This document shows, in pieces, positions 56,032 through 64,000 of a stretch of DNA of 64,000 nucleotides. Source of the stretch: Bin80 sp965209015 (GTDB lineage Bacteria > Bacteroidota > Rhodothermia > Rhodothermales > Bin80); contig OZ242367.1 of assembly GCA_965209015.1 (NCBI GenBank), positions 1-64,000 of the forward strand. The letters run 5' to 3'. The first letter of the stretch is position 1. Each line of letters starts with the position of its first letter. Made by a program: the position numbers and the translations under genes. The notes under the pieces were generated by a model. That model worked only from the letters and a program-made list of their open reading frames with translations. It searched no databases and was not told the DNA's origin.

Positions 56032-57057
56032 AGATCACCCCTGATACCCCTTCAAAAAAGTAGGGTATTGTTATCGTCACGAATACCATATGATCTAAAA
56101 GCTCAGGGGGTTGCAACTTCTTAGAATACTATACTGAACGAAGCACATAATGTCCCAACGATATTAATTATTTTATTCGTGAGTTTGATCTATCTGGAGT
56201 CTGAATAGGGTTGGGAGCATTATCTGACTGCTCACGGTCTGCCATACCCGCTGCCAAAGTGATCAGGCACACCGCCACCTTAATTCAAATTATAGAAGTT
56301 TGAGCATTGCCCACTTAAACCTTGTTCAGATTTGAAATCTTTATACAGAGACTTATGTGGCGAAATACGCATAGAGTGGAAACATTCTGACTTTGATAAC
56401 ACGCACAACTGTCTATTACTGATGCCCAACCTCTGTCCATCTCATCCATTCAACGCAGTGCATAACCAACTGGTTACTGCTTAACATTGATGTCCATGTC
56501 TCATGCATGCAGTTTCACAAAAGTTATTAAGACCTACTCTATAGACTTACGACACAACACCAAGTTTGCCCAATTATGTTAATGGTATTTTGATTCAACC
56601 ACACACATTGGCAGGGAGAGCAATAAGCATGCTAATGAGAAGCTTAACGGAATATAATGGTTGGAGCAATCAGCGTGGCGGCGCGATCATTGATGACTGG
56701 TTGAGAATGCCTATGGCGAAACCCATCAGGTTTGCAACGGATTTCGTTGCACCAAGGGCAATGATCTTCACCGATGAATCCAGAATTATCCCCGCTTACC
56801 ATCTGAGTAGAATTCAGTCAATCACAACCAAAAAGAGCACGTTTGGTATTATATTGACTCATTCTGAGTACTCTTGAACATTCCCAGAACAGAATATGGT
56901 ATATGTATCCACGAGACACCTGTACCGTTACACGAACAAGGCAATTATGAGCCTGGACATTGAAAATTGCAAGATTGATACTATTGATCGTAAGACCACA
57001 TCAATACGGCAAATTGATGAGCGTAGAATCTCCTACGAAGATCTGACTTTTTGACGG
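56032..57057. other. Gene-poor 1-kb stretch with a possible transposase fragment
   Basis: No complete gene is supported. The frame 56566-56877 (TTG start, 103 codons, no ribosome site) contains APRAMIFTDESRIIPAYH, loosely like the catalytic core of IS1595-type transposases (TDE followed by a Y/H-rich turn), so it may be a relic. The rest has stops in all frames. The stretch precedes the accessory methyltransferase unit. Confidence 0.35.
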
Positions 57058-58048
57058 ATGGCACAGAATCAGAACTTACATAGGGCAAAGGCATCTGCAA
57101 AGGATGAATTCTATACGCAGCTATCAGATATAGAAAACGAATTGAAACACTACACGCAGCACTTTCCGGGCAAGACGGTCTACTGCAACTGTGATGATCC
57201 AAGGGTGAGCAATTTTTTCAAATACTTTTCACTCCAATTTGAGTATTTGGGGTTGAAAAAACTGATTACGACCTGCTACCAAAATCAGCAACCCGATCTG
57301 TTTTCACAGCATGATTCCGAGCAAGCGGTTTATCTGGAATACCATGGAGATCAGGACGGGAATCGCCGTAAAGCCCCTGCAGGGTGATGGAGACTTCCGA
57401 AGTGCTGAATGCATTGAACTTTTGAAGAAAGCGGATATTGTAGTGACGAATCCCCCATTTTCATTGTTTCGGGAATACATCGCCCAGTTAATGGAGTACG
57501 ACAAGAAGTTTCTGATCATTGGTCCAAGAAATGCGATTACCTATAAGGATGTTTTCCCTCTCATCAAGTCAAATCGAATGTGGTTGGGGTATGGGTTTAA
57601 TGCGGGTAATGCCTACTTCAAGACGAATCAACCAGACAATTTTGCAGCCGGTGTCTACAATCCTGAAACTGGATTAGTCAAGTTTAGAAATGTTATCTGG
57701 TTCACGAACCTGTACCACACGAAGCGTAACGAGGAATTGATTTTATACAAGAAATATTCATCAGAGGAATATCCGAACTATGATAATTACGACGCAATAG
57801 AGGTGAGCAAGACAAAGGAAATTCCACAAGATTGGAATGGTGCTATGGGCGTTCCAATTACATTCTTGGATAAATACAACCCAGACCAGTTTGAGATACT
57901 GGGTTCCGACTACGAAGTTAAGATGGGATTTCTACCCGAAATCGTCAACCCAGAATGGAAGGGGAAAATTGATCGAGGTTACATGAATGGGAAACGAATT
58001 TATGCCCGCATACTCATCCGCAATAAACAACTTAGCAATGGAAGTTAG
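57058..58048 (+). pseudogene. EcoRI-family adenine-specific DNA methyltransferase, split by a frameshift
   Basis: Two frames together give about 330 residues, the length of M.EcoRI (326). The first (57058-57387) reads KASAKDEFYTQLSDIENELK, VYCNCDDPRVSNFF, EQAVYLEYHGDQDGN and then falls out of frame. The second (to 58048) continues IAVKPLQGDGDFRSAECIELL, VTNPPFSLFREY (catalytic NPPF), FLIIGPRNAITYK, GYGFNAG, WFTNLYHTKR and VPITFLDKYNPDQFEILG. The shift lies near 57365. It would methylate adenine in a palindromic target. The downstream nuclease gene overlaps its end by 11 bases. The break may be a real loss, a phase-variation state (no long repeat tract seen) or a sequencing error. Confidence 0.85.
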
Positions 58049-59120
58049 ATTTCGGAGTATTAGAGTGCACGAATTAGTTGAGAGCTACTCCGATAACCGT
58101 GAAGGCGGTGTCGTAGGATATGATGGGAAATTGGATATTCGCCCACCATATCAGAGGGAATTTGTCTATGATGATCAACAGCGAAAAGCTGTGATCCGCT
58201 CAATTAACAACAATTTCCCGCTGAACGTGATGTATTGGGCGGACAATGGAGACGACAAATACGAAGTAATTGACGGTCAGCAACGAACCATATCTATTGG
58301 GCAATATGTGAACAATAATTTTTCGGTAGATGATCTCTACTTTTACAATCTTCCAAGAGACAAGACCGAGAAGATTCTCAACTACGAATTGATGGTCTAT
58401 GTGTGTACGGGTACTGAAAGCGAGAAATTGGACTGGTTTAGAACGGTGAACATTGCAGGAGAAAGGCTGACCAATCAAGAGTTGCTTAATGCTGTCTACT
58501 CTGGGCTCTGGCTAGCGGATGCGAAGCGGTATTTTAGCAGGACAGGTGGCCCAGCCTATGGTCTAGGATCCAATCATGTAAAGGGGAATCCTATTCGGCA
58601 AGACTATTTGGAGACCGTCATCAAATGGATGAGTAGTGGAAAGATTGAAGACTACATGGGTAGGCATCAGCATGACAAAAATGCAAAACCGTTATGGGAG
58701 TACTTTAAGGCGGTGATTGCATGGGTTGAATCTTGTTTCAAAACACGTCCAGGACTGATGCGGGGAATTGATTGGGGCAGTCTCTATAATGAGTACAAAG
58801 ACGTACCCATTGATTACGATGCTACCGAAAAGAGGATTCAAGAATTGATAGATGATGAAGAGGTGACGAAACAACGGGGGATTTATGAATATATCTTTAC
58901 TGGTGAAGAACGGCATCTAAACCTTCGGTCATTCTCCAAAGCAGTCAAACAACGCGTCTACGAACGTCAAGGCGGTAAGTGTGCCGAGAGTGGAGAAGCA
59001 TTTCCACTTTCAGAAATGGATGCAGATCATATCAAACCATGGCGAGAAGGTGGCAAGACCGAGGAGAACAATTGCCAAGTTCTTCACAAGAAATACAATA
59101 GACGCAAAGGAGCCAAGTAG
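58038..59120 (+). CDS. DUF262 (GmrSD/ParB-like) plus HNH nuclease
   Basis: About 360 residues from ATG 58038, which overlaps the methyltransferase frame by 11 bases; an earlier start at 57987 would overlap more. The N-terminal DUF262 domain has IRPPYQREFVYDDQQR and the catalytic-type DGQQR (YEVIDGQQRTI), used for NTP hydrolysis in GmrS-like proteins. The C-terminus is an HNH nuclease: KCAESGEAF, then DADHIKPWREGGKTEENN and VLHKKYNRR. Coupling to a DNA adenine methyltransferase points to a restriction or modification-sensing role. The gene is intact while its partner is frameshifted. Confidence 0.85.
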   Translation: MEVRFRSIRVHELVESYSDNREGGVVGYDGKLDIRPPYQREFVYDDQQRKAVIRSINNNFPLNVMYWADNGDDKYEVIDGQQRTISIGQYVNNNFSVDDLYFYNLPRDKTEKILNYELMVYVCTGTESEKLDWFRTVNIAGERLTNQELLNAVYSGLWLADAKRYFSRTGGPAYGLGSNHVKGNPIRQDYLETVIKWMSSGKIEDYMGRHQHDKNAKPLWEYFKAVIAWVESCFKTRPGLMRGIDWGSLYNEYKDVPIDYDATEKRIQELIDDEEVTKQRGIYEYIFTGEERHLNLRSFSKAVKQRVYERQGGKCAESGEAFPLSEMDADHIKPWREGGKTEENNCQVLHKKYNRRKGAK

Positions 59121-59122
59121 TA

Positions 59123-59410
59123 ATGAACCCATCTAAATTCCTACAAAAAATGAGGAAGGAGTCAGAGATCAACATCAATGAGCTTGTGAATACGGAACGC
59201 GAGGGAATTTACCAATGACCTGAAGGTGCACTCCGCCAGATTCTATCGCATTCAGACATGCCTCCGAAAAAGAGCAAAAAACGTGAACCAACTTGGGAAG
59301 AAATCCATCGGAAGTGGAAACTCAAGCACCGAATCCAGCACCTGTGCAGATTTTGCTACATAATTCCCTTCACAATACTCAAACAGGATCGCTTGGTTAT
59401 TGATGATTAG
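59123..59410 (+). pseudogene. Small downstream gene broken by an in-frame stop
   Basis: Starting two bases after the nuclease stop, the frame MNPSKFLQKMRKESEI, INELVNTEREGIYQ ends at TGA 59216-59218 but continues in the same frame with EGALRQILSHSDMPPKKSKK, REPTWEEIHRKWKLKHRIQ and HLCRFCYIIPF to TAG 59408. Protein-like sequence on both sides of one stop suggests a single broken or truncated gene. The last part loosely recalls the start of DarT-like (DUF4433) ADP-ribosyltransferases (HLxHxTxxxNIxxIL), but this is weak. It would be the third gene of the methyltransferase/nuclease unit. Confidence 0.45.
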
Positions 59411-59753
59411 AACAGGCTAGCAGTCTAACCGAATGAGATCTCGTCCTAATCCTTCGTGAACAGATCCAAAAACCTTCTGCTAAAAACAGTTTCCCGTTAG
59501 GCACAGGCTCCGTCCATAGCAACTCCTACAAGTGCAGATGCGAATCTGATCACCCCTGACCTAACCGAACTGAACTCTCCGATAGCCATTAATCTTACTT
59601 TATCGGGAAAAATCCGAGGTCACCGCTCAAATGCTTGACCAGAATTCTGGTCATTTGGAGAAATATTCGCCATAGATCTTGCAATGCGGCGCATCTGGTC
59701 TATACGAAACCCTGATACTCGTCTCCTAACCTGAGGGAACTGCATAATATATA
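59411..59753. other. Gene-free stretch with a perfect palindrome
   Basis: No gene visible. It contains the 18-bp palindrome at 59636-59653. Beyond it lies the tail end of the decayed ATPase relic, whose frame dissolves near 59750. Confidence 0.4.
59636..59653. repeat. 18-bp perfect palindrome centred on GAATTC
   Basis: TGACCAGAATTCTGGTCA is fully self-complementary. GAATTC is the target of M.EcoRI, and a methyltransferase of that family is encoded 1.6 kb upstream. A regulatory or terminator role is possible, but chance centring on GAATTC cannot be excluded. Confidence 0.5.
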
Positions 59754-60020
59754 TGGATCCCAGAGAGCCCCTACGCCAATATCTGCGATTTCCCAATTTT
59801 GTGATCTTGCATGTCTTTCACACTCGTAGAGAAAAGCTGTTTTCCCGACACCTGTCGCTCCATGAACCAGAAAGGTCGTTCCATTTTGATTCCATCAAGC
59901 ACTTTCTAAAAGAGAATTAAATGTCTGCAATATCTGTTCCCGTCCATGAAAATATCTGGCGGGACCTCGGTCGTATGTGGTTGGTAGATATGGTGTGGAG
60001 GAGTGCATAGATGTGACCAT
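59754..60020 (-). pseudogene. Decayed paralogue of the AAA ATPase at 28996-30147
   Basis: From ATG 60020 the frame reads MVTSMHSSTPYLPTTY, then DRGPARYFHGREQILQTFN and LLESA, a TGA stop, then FLVHGATGVGKTAFLYECER (Walker A intact) and IADIGVGALWDP before similarity ends. The intact gene has DRGPARYFHGRKEILRNF, FLIQGAPGVGKTALLDECVK and NALWNTG at matching positions. One in-frame stop and loss of the last 280 residues make it a pseudogene. It shows that this ATPase family has more than one copy in the genome. Confidence 0.75.
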
Positions 60021-60533
60021 AGTCTCTTAACTCAAAGATAAATACACCTACTTGCCCTCAATATAATGTTAAAATAGGTTGTTCAGTCTTTAACAACCAC
60101 ACTGGGATCCAGATTGCCAAGTCCCACACCATCCAAAAATAGTAATTTAATTACTCCGACACCCCGTAGATTCAATTCAGGAGTGATAGTAGACTGTATC
60201 CCGTATGAGAACTACAACCTTCAAGCACTAATTTCACCTGTAACGATGAGAATCTATATGCTTTGATCAAGTTTGACATTCGCTGACCCACCTCCGTTAA
60301 TCTTCCAGCCCTGATCGTAAGAAGACATCCGTTGATCTGTTAGGGGGGCAGAAAGGAATAGACTCAATGAAGTTCTTCATAATCATGAGTTGAGCGGTAA
60401 TCCTCGGTTATTGATATCCTTTTTCCAACTAAATTGATTTACGCATCAACCTGTCTCTTGGACAATGGTCAAGCGGTACATCGGCGAGACCCTGAGGATC
60501 ATCCGCATAAGCGCAGCCTTGAAATCAGCAGAG
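60021..60533. other. Gene-free stretch downstream of the TonB receptor
   Basis: About 510 bases with no supported gene. Upstream sequence of the decayed ATPase lies at its left end; the rest shows stops in all frames and no clear terminator. Confidence 0.4.
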
Positions 60534-63383
60534 TTAAAAATCGGCTGAAAGCCTCAGGTACAATGCAGCGCCATTATAGTCCCATGGAGTACTTGGCACA
60601 CTGGTATTGCCCTGACCATCACGTTCAATCGGATCAGCAATCCGATCAATCGCAAAGACATTGTTCACCCCAAACGCTGCACCGTAACGTTCGGTAATCC
60701 GATAACCTACCTCTGCATCCACGATCCAGCTTCCAGAATAGGTCCGTAACGCATCCTGCCCATTATTAACCGTGCATGAGAAGCTGAAAAATAGACATGC
60801 TTTCCAACTGCTGTAGTAATTGAGACGAACCATTCCATGGTAGGGACCTATGACTTGGCGTCCAGTTGCCACAAGGCGATGGCGAGGATTTACATGTTCC
60901 ATTTCAATCCGGCGCCGTGGAGACAGAATGGACACCTCCGTGGTATCCGTTAAAGGTACTCCCAGAAATGAGGTAATCGTTGTAGGATCAGAAAACTTCA
61001 ATAACGTAGGGCGTGTCCAGTTGTATGCGATGCTTGCGATCGTCGCATTCCCATTGTCGTATTCTTTGTCCCAAGACAAAAGTACATCAACACCAAATTG
61101 ACGGGTATCAAAATCATTGGAGTAAAACTTCACCTCCTGCAAAGTTTCAAATCCAGCAAGCTGGCCGGACTCTTTGAGAATTTCGGTGAGTTCTGCAGAT
61201 AGTGGAATACTGCCACTGAGCGCAATCCGATCCCTAAGGGTAATACTGAAAAGATCGGCCGTAAGTGTTAAATCTGGTGAAGCCCGAATAATGGTCCCAA
61301 ATGTTAGGTTCACTGCTGACTCTTCAACAAGAGGCTTGCCTCCCAGCGCCTGTGCTATCGGATGATAAGACGGAATCTGTCCGGCGTCAATCAGACCACC
61401 CTTGGAATTAAAATTTGTTTGGATATTTTGAATATTGCCTTGGCCAGGCGTAGGAGCACGCACTCCTGTACTTACGGATCCGCGAAAACTCACGGCTGGA
61501 GCAGCCCGCCATAATGCAGCCATTTTTCCAGTGAATGTACTACCAAAATCCTGATAGAAGTTTTCGTATCGCCCCGCAACGCCGATTTGGAAGGTACGAA
61601 TGATGTCTGTTTCAAGATCAACGTACGCTGCATAATTTGGTCGATCCCATCGTCCAGCATACTGGGGAGGGATACCCTGATCGCCGTTGGAACCCACAGA
61701 AAAGCCCTGCGCTGCATAAGGACCAATGGAGTATGAATAAAAGTCACCCGGCTTCGTTTCAAAGATTTCGGTTCGCCATTGAACCCCAATGGCAATGTTG
61801 AGCGGAGAGTAGAAGAGGTCAAGGCCAAGGGGGTAAGATGTATCCAGATTCACACTGTATTCCTCCTGAATAAAATCTCGCTGACGAAACTCTTTGGGAC
61901 TCTCTGGACCCCAAGAGCCATTGACTGTATTGCGAATGAAATAATCCATCAAACTGCGACCAATACTTGCGTTAAGATCCCAACTAAACCCTGAACTGCC
62001 CGCGCCCCGCACCCCCGCAACCGCACTCACATCTGAAATGTCCGCACCAAATCGTGGAGTAAAGCCGCCAGGAAAATCCTCATTGAATAGATAACACTGA
62101 CCTTGGTACTCCGTGACAAAGGATTGAACAGCACCAAAGTCCGAATTAAGAGAAGGAAATTCCTTTAATTCTGAGCACTCAATCCCGTCATTTGGATCCA
62201 AGTCTGCAACCGCTCTGATTGCATCGTCGCCAGATCCAAACCTGAAGATATTGGCCCGTGAGTTGGGACCCGAAGGCGGGCGAAGGAAGTAACTACCATT
62301 ACCAGAACGTTGTCCGTACCCTCCGAACGCATAAAGGTTGGATGATTCGGTCAAGTCCAGTCTGGCGTTTACGAATCCCGTAATGGCATGATCAATATCC
62401 GGGTTCCCCCAAACCTGCGCCGTTGGGGCAATTGGAAAGCCTTGACTCATCAAGTCTCTGGCATCTGCCCGATCTACAGAACGATTGGTAGGTTCCAAGT
62501 TCCGATACTCCAGGCTGACATTTAAGAACCCCTTTTGCATCAATGGGAAGCCTGCATTAGCAGCAAAGGAAAGATAGCGGCCGTCACCTTCATGATATTG
62601 CCCCACCTGTGATCGTACTAAGACACCATGATCCGCATCACGTAATTGTAAGTTGAAAACCCCAGCAACGGCATCTGCACCATACTGAGCAGACGCACCA
62701 TCCCGCAACACTTCAAACTGCTTCACCGCAATCGCCGGTATCATGTTCATGTCGGGCCCCTGAGATCCAAGAATTAATGCACTGCCAAAAAGAGCAATAG
62801 AACCAGAACGATGACGTCGTTTCCCGTTCACCAGTAAAATCGTGTTGTCAGGTGACAGTCCTCGTAGCGTAGGAGGACGAACAAATGTGGTTGATCCATC
62901 TATCTCATGTCTCTGAACATTGTAGGATGGAATCTGGGAGCGGAGAATGTCGTCAATATCCGTGCTGGCAGTGCTCTGCAGGTCTCGAGGGGAAATCACA
63001 TCAATTGGCACAGATGAATCGGTCACGAGTCGGGGGAGGCGTCGTGTCCCAACAACAACCAATCCATCAATCTCTTCAATTGAGGGAACGAGCGCCACAT
63101 TCAGCATCCCCGCCGCTTCGCTAAACCCTACCCTCCGGGTCTCATATCCGATGAACGAGAATACCATAACGTCCTCCGGTGATTGCAGATTAAGCTCAAA
63201 CATTCCCTCTAAATTCGTCGTTGTTCCAATAGATGTCCCATCAATGAAGACCGTTACAGCCTCCATTGGATCACCGGTTTCGGCATCGGTCACGGTTCCG
63301 CGAACTGTAACCTGAGCTACGACAATATTTGCGGTGCACAGGGCATAGATCAGGAAGGAAAAGATCTTGTACATATTATCCAT
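60534..63383 (-). CDS. TonB-dependent outer-membrane receptor
   Basis: 949 residues with a signal peptide (about 1-23, ending IVVAQ). A carboxypeptidase-regulatory-like beta domain follows (VRGTVTDAETGDPMEAVTVF, GTTTNLEGMFELN, about 27-110), then the plug (PIDVISPRDLQSTASTDIDD, DNTILLVNGKRRHRSG, FEVLRDGASAQYGADAVAGV) and a long beta barrel ending in an aromatic residue (LYLRLSADF). The barrel resembles the vitamin/carbohydrate receptors with GFVNARLDLTESSNLYAFG. It imports an unknown ligand using TonB energy. No SusD partner or ligand-specific enzyme is adjacent. Confidence 0.93.
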   Translation of the reverse strand: MDNMYKIFSFLIYALCTANIVVAQVTVRGTVTDAETGDPMEAVTVFIDGTSIGTTTNLEGMFELNLQSPEDVMVFSFIGYETRRVGFSEAAGMLNVALVPSIEEIDGLVVVGTRRLPRLVTDSSVPIDVISPRDLQSTASTDIDDILRSQIPSYNVQRHEIDGSTTFVRPPTLRGLSPDNTILLVNGKRRHRSGSIALFGSALILGSQGPDMNMIPAIAVKQFEVLRDGASAQYGADAVAGVFNLQLRDADHGVLVRSQVGQYHEGDGRYLSFAANAGFPLMQKGFLNVSLEYRNLEPTNRSVDRADARDLMSQGFPIAPTAQVWGNPDIDHAITGFVNARLDLTESSNLYAFGGYGQRSGNGSYFLRPPSGPNSRANIFRFGSGDDAIRAVADLDPNDGIECSELKEFPSLNSDFGAVQSFVTEYQGQCYLFNEDFPGGFTPRFGADISDVSAVAGVRGAGSSGFSWDLNASIGRSLMDYFIRNTVNGSWGPESPKEFRQRDFIQEEYSVNLDTSYPLGLDLFYSPLNIAIGVQWRTEIFETKPGDFYSYSIGPYAAQGFSVGSNGDQGIPPQYAGRWDRPNYAAYVDLETDIIRTFQIGVAGRYENFYQDFGSTFTGKMAALWRAAPAVSFRGSVSTGVRAPTPGQGNIQNIQTNFNSKGGLIDAGQIPSYHPIAQALGGKPLVEESAVNLTFGTIIRASPDLTLTADLFSITLRDRIALSGSIPLSAELTEILKESGQLAGFETLQEVKFYSNDFDTRQFGVDVLLSWDKEYDNGNATIASIAYNWTRPTLLKFSDPTTITSFLGVPLTDTTEVSILSPRRRIEMEHVNPRHRLVATGRQVIGPYHGMVRLNYYSSWKACLFFSFSCTVNNGQDALRTYSGSWIVDAEVGYRITERYGAAFGVNNVFAIDRIADPIERDGQGNTSVPSTPWDYNGAALYLRLSADF

Positions 63384-63474
63384 AATTATGAATCTACATA
63401 GTTAGTATACACTCCTGCAACCTTATGCAACCATTTTTCAACGGAAACCAGTCCCAGATTTCCTGAACGCGGAG

Positions 63475-63559
63475 CGGAGGGGGAGGGATTCGAACCCCCG
63501 GTACCTTTCAGTACGCTGGTTTTCAAGACCAGTGCATTCAACCACTCTGCCACCCCTCC
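63475..63559 (-). tRNA. tRNA-Ser (anticodon TGA)
   Basis: 85 bases. On the minus strand it starts GGAGGGG, pairing with CCCCTCC at the other end (discriminator G at 63475). The anticodon loop reads CTTGAAA (TGA), with a long variable arm as expected for a serine tRNA, and a TTCGAAT T loop. CCA is not encoded. It is followed on the same strand by no gene before the TonB receptor start. Confidence 0.95.
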
Positions 63560-63602
63560 GAGGCTTCACTCACCCACAAATTTAATTATCATTCCATGGC
63601 AG

Positions 63603-63690
63603 CGGAGAGGGTGGGATTCGAACCCACGATGAGCTGTTAACCCATACTCCCTTAGCAGGGGAGCGCCTTCAACCACTCGGCCACCTCTCC
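63603..63690 (-). tRNA. tRNA-Ser (anticodon GCT)
   Basis: 88 bases. Acceptor stem GGAGAGG pairs with CCTCTCC, discriminator G at 63603. The anticodon loop holds GCT (CTGCTAA) and the variable arm is long, as in serine tRNAs. CCA is not encoded. It lies 43 bases upstream of the TGA-type serine tRNA in the same orientation, so both are probably made from one transcript. Confidence 0.95.
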
Positions 63691-63722
63691 CAAGGATCAT
63701 AAGTCAGGATAAATCTAACCTA

Positions 63723-64000
63723 TCAACTTTCTTCTAACGCGTTTGCTCCGCTAATGATTTCCAGAATTTCCGTGGTAATCGCACTTTGACGGGCTCGATT
63801 ATACTGAAGGCGTAGGGCACCCAAGAGTTCCGTTGCATTGGCAGTGGCATTATCCATCGCAACCATTCGAGCTCCCTGTTCCGCAGCAGAAGATTCTAAT
63901 AGAGCATGCCAGATCTCAAAATTGACAAATCGAGGAACCAACGTATTTAAAATCTCGGGGGAGCTCGGTTCAAAGAGATAATCTGCGCGGTAACGTTCGT
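63723..64000 (-). CDS. atpG: ATP synthase F1 gamma subunit, C-terminal part (runs off window)
   Basis: The frame is open to the right edge; the visible 3' part encodes about 91 residues beginning ERYRADYLFEPSSPEIL and ending ISGANALEES. The C-terminal helix pattern WHALLESSAAEQGARMVAMDNATANATEL and RARQSAITTEILEIISGA is the conserved gamma-subunit tail that forms the rotor shaft. Its downstream neighbours are the two serine tRNA genes. Confidence 0.95.
   Translation of the reverse strand, partial: ERYRADYLFEPSSPEILNTLVPRFVNFEIWHALLESSAAEQGARMVAMDNATANATELLGALRLQYNRARQSAITTEILEIISGANALEES

Overview
The window looks like the chromosome of a Gram-negative, marine-type bacterium of the Bacteroidota/Rhodothermota/Balneolota sphere. 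Support comes from a carboxypeptidase-regulatory-like TonB-dependent receptor, an OmpA protein with PKD repeats, a choice-of-anchor-B propeller protein, several lipoprotein-type signal peptides, a meso-DAP type MurE and tRNA genes without an encoded CCA. The exact lineage is inference; no rRNA is present. No CRISPR array, rRNA or recognisable riboswitch was seen.

Layout. 1-4.3 kb is a mobile-element graveyard: an IS21-type istA running off the left edge, an ISL3-type transposase remnant, a HEPN-motif gene and one apparently intact DDE insertion sequence with terminal inverted repeats. 5.0-12.0 kb is a complete type I restriction-modification operon on the minus strand (hsdR, hsdS, a small ABC-type ATPase gene, hsdM). 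12.0-13.2 kb is gene-poor debris carrying a solo IS21-like end with three 22-bp-periodic repeats. 13.2-26.6 kb is core metabolism and envelope: an MltD-like lytic transglycosylase, a DPP IV / D-aminoacylase-like / acyl-CoA carboxylase operon, a secreted unknown, glycogen phosphorylase and a dgcN-dgcA-like pair. 26.9-30.2 kb is a second accessory patch: a frameshifted propeller lipoprotein, an ISL3-like relic and an AAA ATPase. 30.3-38.3 kb holds a two-propeller secreted protein, a cyclophilin, lysS, queG and an OmpA/PKD protein.

38.4-53.4 kb is a long, tightly overlapping minus-strand cell-wall and division operon: divergent mraZ-like, rsmH, ftsL, ftsI (with PASTA), murE, mraY, murD, ftsW, murG, murC, ftsQ, ftsA, ftsZ, then rpsT. 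murF, murB and ddl are not in it. pyrG and a methyltransferase lie upstream.

57.0-60.0 kb is a third accessory patch: an EcoRI-family adenine methyltransferase split by a frameshift, an overlapping DUF262+HNH nuclease, a small downstream gene broken by a stop, and a decayed paralogue of the AAA ATPase at 29-30 kb. The window ends with a TonB receptor, two serine tRNA genes and the 3' part of atpG.

The most interesting material is in the defence-like patches: the ATPase embedded in the type I operon, the methyltransferase/DUF262-HNH unit, the HEPN gene, and the dispersed AAA ATPase family whose copies sit beside dead transposases and broken genes.
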